From: DASSFG01 sp035550375
GTDB lineage: Bacteria > Planctomycetota > Planctomycetia > Pirellulales > JAICIG01
Direction: 5' to 3'
DNA length: 64,000 nucleotides
NCBI GenBank assembly: GCA_035550375.1
Contig: DASZPH010000011.1
Location: 1 to 64,000, forward strand
Each line of letters begins with the position of its first letter. Position 1 is the first letter of the stretch. A program made the translations under genes and the position numbers. The notes beneath the pieces were generated by a model. The model saw only the letters and a program-made list of their open reading frames with translations. It did not search any database and was not told the DNA's origin. Below, piece after piece: positions 62,801 through 64,000 of the stretch.

Positions 62801-64000
62801 ACGTGCTGCTGGCGAGCACTTCCGCCACGTCCTTTCTTGACAACGGCACTTCGCTCCGTGCGGGCACGCCGGCCGACACGGCGACCGTGTTCAACGGCTA
62901 TGGCGTGATCGGCAACGCGGCCGGCGTGGGAACGTCCACGCAGGTCGACCTGATGAAGGTCCACTTGCACGCCGGCGACGCATTGACGTTGCAATTGAGC
63001 ACCAGCAGCATTCTTTCGCCGCTTCAGCCGGTTGTGCGTATCTTCGACGCCAACGGCAACGATGTCTCCTCGAACTTCCAGGACTCCGGGCAACTCCCCT
63101 TCGGGTCGCTCCAAAGCGGGCCGCTCGGCGCGCGTCAGTTCAGCACGAGCGACCCCTTCACGGCCGGCAACAATCTGTACCTGCCGCCTCCGCCGGGGCA
63201 ACCTGGCAACACGTCAGACCTGTACTACACCTTCACGCCCGTCCTCGCTCCTCCGGCGCTGACCAGCATTGTCAGCGGAACGGGCGCCGGCACCTTGACC
63301 CAGGGGACAACCTATTACTACGTCGTCACGGCGGTCACAGCGGGCGGCGGCGAAACGATCGCCGGCAAAGAACTGATCTTTACCGCGACCGCCAACCGAG
63401 AAGCCTCGCTCTCTTGGAAGCCCGTCGCCGGCGCCGTCTCGTACAATGTCTACCGCGGCACGGCGACCGGAGAAGAAGACGTCCTGGTTGCCCAGACCAC
63501 GGCCACCAGCGTGGTCGACGACGGCAGCTCTCCGTTCTCCCAGAGTCCGCCGGAATTCAACACGGCCTTCGTCTCGGGCGATTACTACGTGGCCATCAGC
63601 GGACAAGGAAACTCCACCTACGACCCGACCACCAACAGCAGCGGGCTGTCGCCAGGGAGCACGGGCTATTACCAGATTTCGCTGAGCGTGGGGCACGTCG
63701 ACCTGCGAGGAACGAATCTGACACAGGGCGATCCGTTCTCCGGCTTCACGAACGTCAATCTTCCCGACGACAGCGAGGTGCCGGGCAACAACAATGTCTC
63801 AATCGGTTCGCTGATCTACGGCGCACCGCACGCCAATGCCACCGATCCTTCCTTCGGCGTGCAGGACACGACGGTCCGCGTGATCAAATACGACCTGCAG
63901 GGCGATACGCAGCCGGTCACCCCGCAAGGCGAGATCATCATCGAGAGCAACACCATCACCAACTCGCTCAACGACGGCATCCTGGCCACCGCTGCGCCTC
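41893..64000 (+). CDS. Giant multidomain exported protein, incomplete at the window end
   Basis: One frame runs from the ATG at 41893 (GAGGAG ten bases upstream) to the last base with no stop, at least 7369 codons. The N-terminus is basic and carries QLERFEDRCLLTT (residues 39-51). In order: two SbsA-like Ig domains (about 52-300); a metzincin-like domain (about 377-556) whose zinc motif reads DEIGKALGLGNNYD (535-548), so no zinc histidines; about eleven TFEF-type repeats; beta-helix-like stretches (near 1640-1730 and 2720-3000); an Asp-box propeller (about 3036-3450: SVDGGKTW, SSDGGKTF, SDNNGLSW, STDGGVTW); pre-peptidase C-terminal-like domains; a second Asp box (4691); and at least sixteen fibronectin-III-like units (about 5097-7240). 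Likely cell-surface or secreted. The 3' end lies outside, so anchoring or secretion domains are unseen. Confidence 0.9.
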   Translation, partial: MGIWHPFHRFRESATNPGERRSRRKRPVRRAGQERREMQLERFEDRCLLTTGPQLISIIPDNGGLLLPGETLNVAPTQLTFSFDQNQVINASTLGGIELVRSGGDGVFGNSNDVTIAPGFLGVGAQPNQVVMRFSSPLPADLYEVTIVGSGPNALGNSLNQVFNSGVNYSQEFRLDLAPQIVGVVPQPISPPNAAGVRTQVNNEIDVYFNEALDPTSASNPALYQLIRTKNTSTTADDVVDIPTSAVYVPANNEVRLIFTADAVVSAPAGYTLIGGSLTSLAQFSNKDGMPNESLRLQIGNNSQPQAPPAIVQVPASPNDPSTPSGTGPGDTYATSMNTGTLANGQTNIYNAAIEPLPVNPGLAPSGGDNVPGVQNLPNPITADSLKLASGALSSLAAWVQSEGINNHIIDGSANSPGGVVTIAYNFQDIYGTDPSGNLLHNGIIGNPAQQQLVRDIFALFSYYTGANFVQTPNSGITVAVGDVRSVSPTAPPTNINGAEGPTKTSDGAPVVVINGNVNWGQNEYGGNFFRVAMDEIGKALGLGNNYDQPGSLEGPAGYENATQPAPTADTSQMFPGNPDVNNLQFLYATDSSDVNIYKLNVTQSGTLNAETFAQRLTPTSNLDTLISLYNQVTLLGVPTAGGDAVSTTGQGLEGQTFTLSATAPAGQTVTRTFEFNSGYSLDMPLTTNVNNLDGQTFSLTESGKSVTFEFAANGRTLTDGNLAIPFNATDLVSAVAQDVVQAISYAVKNLGLGGGQPPISASYSGIDATQTNAVINIGGDSGTTFNAQTSPLSLTGSVSLVTPGAVMVRYAPANTQHQLATAIANAINSPVLDVLNKPVTGTDQFTLDNGTISKTFELDTNGISTIPGVIPITYSLSDSPQTIAGKIAAAVNAAFGAGSATVDVSGATPHVVFNFVNGSVTASATARDIGVLNVSATAGLTQVQLQGSLTLDLTNVPQFTSSIQNNLISRNDDYFGTDSSINIEVQPGIYYVAVSASGNDQFDPNVHGSGWGGKSDGMYELRVNFQADPSTYNSLVSAVATAGSGLNVLGQDSPQSLDGDANGTPGGLYNFWLNVGPTAYVDKTGASVAPAAATVSAGNQVNVTLTGSAVPSMSLQSALAADSTGASTVTVSGAPVSNIRIEGNGGASLGVAIDQSQAGTNIIAGQTFAVSAGSASSTFQFFQLGGDVIEVAAANGNAIADGTTFSIKQGTQTVTFEFSKGGHALAAGDLNTPINYNLAGVNDSKATLATEISAAINSAVAAGKFGASPPINASNSGTAADGNAVVTVGGNAATSYTISTANLLLRRGGTGAPFALPGGSIQVTGNGSSAGLDGSTFSITQGGNKVTFEFAANGRAVTDGNWPVPFTDRASVTDIGNLTGRTDIDSSATLASEMATAINAAISGGAFGTATVPFTASYNAAVESNGQAYPVITLGSSPTTSFSVSGAASALTALTAGATVSPAVSGSGLVVFHPATTASSTFAAQQSLAQALVNSMQVAIVASPLVQVPAGVTPPTLSIVNDAHYSYVKLAEGQFRLAVNVQNTPFNAPLSGVSAPALYTDVAYQVGTNNAANQNAPLADGKTFNVPKNVTVVMDPGVEFKMRQSIIDVGSANQNINRSQAALQVLGVPGNQAIFTSFNDNTVGGTLETPVTAASGGDWGGIVFRTDSDLEPLGIFLNYVNEAVVRYGGGQVTSVTGQLQNYDPIDIETSRPTISNNVIVNSVGAPMSADPNSFEETYFGQDTMLTMSAGSAIVNGQTFSIHGQTFQFENLNSPATLGVLPGNIAVPYNGTPVNDANPQPVDTAAQVAADVARAINGAQLTAPIVNAAVTGNQVTITNVAIDSSVAIKVPFTGSQSNLAGQTFGIKGTVFQFFNGNVLDVTGPLKNDGTANAASVQDGSTFTVTLGTTPPVPAYTFEFVLNNRVSPHQLVNGRLPDGNVPIFYTSGDSTSTIGDEVTQAINGVFQTHIQELISFNGTPTGGTFTLNYDGQNTNPIPYNATAGTVQAALQALSKIGSGNVLVSGLGTSASPWVVTFTGASATLIPDTISANASGLSPGTTISVNNLAGLRLVPIASFSGLDTATSTAAYNQAQVSISPSINGIPVTLTIPAGTAGLTLVAGSPSASPLAANDIAVYFQPGFSSLQMAQSMAAAINGAQIDGGTGAIVYAEAVNGADGVRVDVMNNSQINLAASTTAPLSLSLVSPLSITAKSAAQLSQLGGSLTSSNASSDGAGFTVNGQLFEFDQGTTLTVPRPGGVAGPQQPGNPIVNNHSFTVNDGSNTVQFVFVLNGDPNNPPAKQSNQVLIFVNSSDTPDQVAAKIANAVNSAAGVGPGTLTNIRAVTQASPNYGSLLGYGQVRIIGVGNFAPAVNATLAAEMSSGQTLHGGIPVPFAGNFSASQIAQAIGTAVTGANIGVEALYGGGGSATVTFQNADSLVPNPGTQYANPNNANLFTFGTDALPVGLQNNFYSTDYARLGVDIHGNLLAVRQPQALTVTVPSQVTNGQQFVIGNVGFQFTNNNTTSPGFIPVSFTSTDTADSTGKLLAADIAAAINAASNPSNPLFVPGFNVQAQLGPGAGQVSLLLNTPASFNFSGALGTAQLGLPLNTIPIRLLGTTSSVLSQGQTVYENKDNGMLVRISTNAGQSLQSLDVSAVFASTDITYILTQNLNITGQPGGPAGTVGRESARLQVDPGVIVKLLNSEINVGIGASLIAEGNQTHQVTFTSLLNDTVGSGGTFFAKGDDQTGSPTAPAPGDWGGIYFSPTSQGSLDYDSLSYGGGSVPSSGSFNSFNVIEIHQAHVRVADSTLTNNASGFDTTGSTRNGLGLNDSAVIYVINAQPVLINNVIQNNAGAAISISADSLTADLVPDWGRSTGSLNAVVGTNYGPLVSQNKLGSNTINGMLIRGGTLTTNTIWDDSDIVHVLEVTSGNPNNQIVVPNNLTLQLQSTPTASLVVKMQGATAGLTAGGSPTDITDRTGGSLQILGQPGHPVVLTSLNDSTTGAGLTPSDAPDNATVQGSGVSISVGANIDVTQSQENNQETTIAINPANPLNLFADDTASGVARYSVDGGKTWLNSDVSAINSAIGGVSLGDVHAVFDKFGNLFITEFGASSGTAALPPVIFARSSDGGKTFTDVRTLINTADYPTIAVGPGGSGAAESVWIQADQFVNGTTNVVAVGAPVTGLGTVGTFGAVQSIAPGGFQFGNIAVGPNGQVVSTYEESSNGVNGPETIHVSINPTGLGGTFGAPITATTSNVGTFSPIPAQPNRDIDPIARLAFDNSGGTHNGRLYLVYTDRPSTSSPETNIYIRYSDNNGLSWSAPIRVPDDALGDGKSKFFPAIAVDQTTGNVAVTWYDTRNSSSANQTVQVFGSVSTDGGVTWSPNFQVSTGTNNAVAANANGFDFGDYDDMTFNAGVFYRSWADDSNSTGNNPAGVDNTFDLYTAAVTVGTGASVGRPGDWNTIQFTEYANNNNVAVYSQTGTSGGGDTIRTPSTAQALGALAPNLQSGDDNNRLGFVVNGAVNNPSDVNVYSFTAQPGTTAWIDVGNTSHGLDSVVELLDRNGNVLARSDSAVLEEESAIQAGNPLAPGANLGPSGAGFGLTNNQALPLQGDTFTHGIYPSDEQRNYGSSNVFDPGMRVVLPADASGQQTTTYYVRIYSKGTTNADGSPTAQTYAVSSQGLSNGISTGPYQLQVRLQELPMNPGSVVRYADIRYANNGITVLGQPSSSPLLGDSASNGINNTTVSVTTGTPSANQPQYSPGQGNGPAVAQNLGDLLTTNTSSLTTAGTLNSPGQVDWYSFQLNYNLVQAIQGVNSGDKSWATILQVAYADGLQGRPNTTISVYDSLGQLIYVGRDSNVADSQPNPTQNADNSNLSHGSFGTNDPYIGSIQLPTGYVGGAQPTTLPPLPQGSNNYNGPNSYTYYVAISSNATLPTAMDGTFSAGSQNWQVRLEPVDGYQRIVEDHIGSTGYLSGDGTAQLGAQAQINPQDGPVLPIQTVADLQQNVQPYTLDNLVMYVSTPGGLVTADPANGVLATTIGPYQNAGQPNSMVDIAMTTSGRLFGYMQEGSNDSDAGDVFEINTGGSGGLLANTAPGNLALANAGASEGDKAAGKYGMTIADSMLFVKEFDEPGEYTPYLADHFFGSPISYYLRSNENDGVDLVDTTSGSGTILGPMYTGGGFRYVSGGLAIQNPGQSALDTSLGLGLATQTGNPVNFGSFTVTDLANRTLTFNLVELPFGVTQTNTFAGVTETIYFHYTDDSVALAQNIALAVNSAFTQYNALNPLPANLSEPLALANPVINLQNGTPLSPAQDYLTINDALATNFTNAPAFGQGGAGPGGFVTGMAYDLETGQGVAVSSNGGVYNLNTATGALTYIPGSAVFTERGWHFTGLTLGPQNLDWNGDGTPGDLANIFFASYTFTDPTTGLTEDGVTAITPNTLTGPSIFSPTTITAGSPVSIFSASNTDTMGNRYPTGGYVDHVILQSAQGVPFTGVVGIALSPVDFNLWHPTLNRGANLPAVTYNSNTTNQSFTDPGHGVNDAPDYSRLSTIGTNAPAGAGLNQNISWTNQDGSTTTQTESQSVGGASYYFGIDGNGLSYAPGQNIAQYGNLSDLLQADLLSNPAISNSYNAPGGDAGSLVTNAFSLSGYSASDLPTLYFNYFLNTGMTSSDAEGLHTRTSVFTQTGWKSSARVFASTDGGKTWDEIATNNPDHTTYDPSRDPMSGSLSSRQYDQIQGPHPGVVTSGQNDSELPEFATAQSNVAATTLNGQPVVDPRQQVQQLFDSTGNWRQARIDLSNYAGDANVQLRFDFSTSGSIGQGSYNSYPFGNFGYTGLVPHNPDDPQLDRNPMPGDQWGYQTPAGFPSVISTQATNGPSVDNQHEGWYIDDILVGLAGRGEMVTNAPSNQTSFFTTPQNPATVGVPTQNLTGPYQLDIRTGTPTGQSINPNLDSIILYPNQLSVTDRQSSSYTLVAPDTNYNQSVTITPGPIAPGSNEPTYTVTYSNVPDPTGSGSLVISAVAPVSGSDQYMVADFPDLLTDPITGKAQNNPQWAQLEAQLKQNVFFTQQDKGVQNQPTTSATIQLTQAQLAALKAAGDGSIRVTLTPTTNITALNGPPTLKSVTATSGGNLAINTIYYYEVTAVDANGESLPSAEQAATVTGTNQTINVTWEPLAGATGYRIYRGTTPGQENTLVGITDANTLSLADAGGVNVPGSGPGGPTGLQIAVAAGGNLTPLTTYFYKVTALTPSGESAAGTEVSATTTLAQKTVSLNWSPVAGAVGYRVYRSTATGQETLIATITGAITQFKDAGTTTPPASDLTRLTTTPSLLSSTATTGGNLQAPLLGAYYYVVTAVDAQGETVPNFNTEKVITNIGGTFNAVILTWTAVPGATGYKVYRGDQGAGTEDTLIAVVGANTLTFEDRGGPTVASPPTANTTGMVPPIQTPVGSPIAGGNLSPNTTYYYVVTATNGNGETLASNERSGTTTATNLSLPISWKTPPQIAGSVVSYRIYRGTAPGQETMLVGIVPFGINQFTDLGGLTLSAPPTSDTSGGLAVVATPTITAVASNDSTLAAGQAYYYKITATKTAQTVNGPVTGENTPSQEAFATASAGQALLLAWAAVPNATGYNIYRGTNQGAESTLIATISGGLNTAFTDDGNETAIQLSPLPSATRPGGTTIVTPPTILTATGFSGGSVPPGQYYYVVTAYNNLGETLPSAEVGVVENGDATLTWTAQPGALGYKVYRGQQPGQENLLVGVVNTGSTIFIDINNQALGGLLPVFINGTVYTSPPFQNSTGIGAPVSDPALTQAGGVLGTTYYYTVTAINAYVTGLGTNGETNQSNELAALISGGNRSVHLAWTAVPNAIGYNIYRGTTPGGENVLVASITGGNVTSFDDHGAPTSATRPVQNTTGLAAPTGVVASAVSDVASTLPADKYYYVVTATDAQGESLPSTETLPLTIPVGPNGPSGATLSAILLSWAQVPFATGYKIYRGTATGQENVLVATISGGSATQYLDDGHNSRGAVPGGSTEPSPQQQSAGKSRTPPTTDTTLLAQPVQATIKTVVDPTGTLAAAKYFYVVTALNAQGETVAGTETSITVAAGNSIVLSWGQVAGATGYNVYRGTAAGTETLLGTVSPAPIPTVSGGATVDFTDNGALTPDGVTGPPATDSTTLYVPTATFFTTAPAISSVVDATSTLAAGTYYYEITATNALGETPASPEISFAATSGHSLKLTWTTVAGATGYNIYRGTTSGGENVLIASVSAPASGNPTFTDNGNETNNQAPPAADNSALAQPGQVGVKSISDPASTLTAGTYYYVVTAITASGGETTATIEGSGTTVAVPFTQPQALQLSWGIVPGASGYKIYRGTAAGGENSLVATINSNTTTTFLDEGKATSSATPPSTNTATLAAPTGVQVLPVADFTSILLGNYTYVVTAIEGLGQTTPSSSVSATAMADQALSVTWNATPGATGYRVYRLGPSGPEQLVALISNGTTTSFFDDGTGSATTVNPPTINTAFLPPPGQPIASLATGGALAANTTYYYVITAFDAAGETLGSREVSATSTNSAFTINLAWSGVAGATGYHIYRGTASGNENVLVGSIFFSGTGVDSGNARYAFDDDGSGAKTTTPPLSSSAAGDRVPGVDLLTSTLNYGTAGLLDGQTFTISNGTVIRTFEFDDNNQLTNPTNVPVTFKPTDSPAQVAQDMIAAINRPGWNVYAATSDATNNNVNPAATNHGNPSDTQGDTSDRVNLFNAAWVQVGAAPVDIESLPAPAQNVAVASSSGGNLASGTYYYEVTAVTLGGETAAGNEEAAVVTGPNGEVTVSWNAVPGATGYRVYRGTSAGGENVLAGTVAAGNTSFVDTGVGSAGTPPGTSTAASSPHSTIGAAYDTGLDSGSDPLLHPVALAVASGGSFAPSTTYYYLVTATDANGKTFRGNEQSFTTSTGSEELQLNWDPVASSGTWTYKVYRGTAIGAENVLLASTSATSFLDNGTSLRAGTPADTATVFNGYGVIGNAAGVGTSTQVDLMKVHLHAGDALTLQLSTSSILSPLQPVVRIFDANGNDVSSNFQDSGQLPFGSLQSGPLGARQFSTSDPFTAGNNLYLPPPPGQPGNTSDLYYTFTPVLAPPALTSIVSGTGAGTLTQGTTYYYVVTAVTAGGGETIAGKELIFTATANREASLSWKPVAGAVSYNVYRGTATGEEDVLVAQTTATSVVDDGSSPFSQSPPEFNTAFVSGDYYVAISGQGNSTYDPTTNSSGLSPGSTGYYQISLSVGHVDLRGTNLTQGDPFSGFTNVNLPDDSEVPGNNNVSIGSLIYGAPHANATDPSFGVQDTTVRVIKYDLQGDTQPVTPQGEIIIESNTITNSLNDGILATAAP
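43021..43560 (+). other. Metzincin-like domain with zinc histidines replaced (inside the giant gene)
   Basis: The surrounding sequence (SALFSYYTG-like helix, VAVGDVRSV, NVNWGQNEYGGNFFRVAM) fits the matrixin/serralysin-like peptidase fold. In active enzymes the motif is HExxHxxGxxH. Here the three histidines are Asp535, Lys539 and Asn545, while Glu536, Gly542 and the following Tyr-Asp are kept. It is therefore best read as a pseudoprotease domain. Confidence 0.7.
43849..62010 (+). repeat. About eleven dispersed TFEF-type protein repeats (inside the giant gene)
   Basis: A recurring unit of about 50-65 residues starts with (D/N)GQTF-x-(I/L/V), has TFEF or a near variant 10-15 residues later, then N-G, a GN-x-P-(V/I)-x-F strand and a closing A-x-x-I-A-x-A-I-N helix. 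Clear copies begin near 43849, 43972, 44420, 45490, 45890, 47155, 47580, 48690, 49390, 54520 and 61851. I do not know a named domain that matches. Confidence 0.65.
57180..63560 (+). repeat. At least sixteen fibronectin-III-like units (inside the giant gene)
   Basis: Units are recognised by TYYYVVTA (strand C) with W-x-x-V-x-G-A-T-G-Y-x-(I/V)-Y-R-G-T (strands E-F) and a closing F-x-D-x-G. The TYYY anchors start near 57286, 57586, 57910, 58252, 58600, 58969, 59320, 59677, 60097, 60475, 60814, 61162, 61492, 62245, 62629 and 63313. Most units are about 100-140 residues. A TFEF repeat interrupts the series near 61.9 kb and a pre-peptidase C-terminal-like domain near 62.9 kb. Confidence 0.8.

Noticed and set aside
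57180..63560. CRISPR-like periodicity
   Set aside because: The repeats are protein-level units of 300-420 bp with third-position divergence in an open frame, not short identical DNA repeats with spacers.

Overview
The window is high-GC, densely coded bacterial chromosome. It most likely comes from a planctomycete of the Pirellulales type. Pointers seen directly are: secreted proteins that begin with a basic stretch followed by an E-x-L/F-E-x-R-x-LL motif (33.6, 38.3 and 41.9 kb); tandem DUF4214-like units; an EF-hand-rich secreted protein; a xylanase-fold protein without catalytic residues; and an open reading frame of more than 22 kb. The taxonomic call is inference from gene content; there is no rRNA in the window. 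No tRNA, CRISPR array, insertion sequence or prophage was recognised.

0.2-18.3 kb is a mosaic of housekeeping and secreted-protein genes on both strands: lpxB, phoU, a two-domain secreted hydrolase, a small ORF, an eight-EF-hand protein, a zinc-ribbon protein, a cytochrome c'-like protein, a 39-codon membrane peptide abutting apt, purC, a GH10-like pseudoenzyme, fmt, lysA, a secreted alpha/beta-hydrolase-like protein, a sugar-phosphate isomerase-like TIM barrel, a small membrane protein and an arylsulfotransferase-like propeller.

18.3-33.4 kb is mostly core: topA divergent from a PpiD/SurA-like chaperone, then murB and an ftsQ-like gene (envelope), csrA on the opposite strand, a Sua5-type tsaC, and a long co-directional run aroF (DAHP synthase) - tpiA - secG - yicC - gmk - rpoZ - coaC. 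It ends with an enolase-superfamily epimerase on the minus strand. A 21-bp perfect inverted repeat sits between yicC and gmk.

33.6-64 kb is an exoprotein region: an S53 (sedolisin) peptidase, a complete hybrid phosphorelay kinase (REC-HK-REC-HPt), a decayed TPR gene fragment, a 1120-aa protein with RTX-like and DUF4214-like repeats, and the 5' part of a giant gene starting at 41893 that is still open at the window end (at least 7369 codons). The giant protein is built from SbsA-like Ig domains, a metzincin-like domain whose three zinc histidines are replaced, about eleven copies of an unnamed TFEF repeat, beta-helix-like stretches, an Asp-box propeller, pre-peptidase C-terminal-like domains and at least sixteen fibronectin-III-like units. 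The sedolisin, the 1120-aa protein and the giant protein share the same unusual N-terminal motif without an obvious hydrophobic signal peptide.
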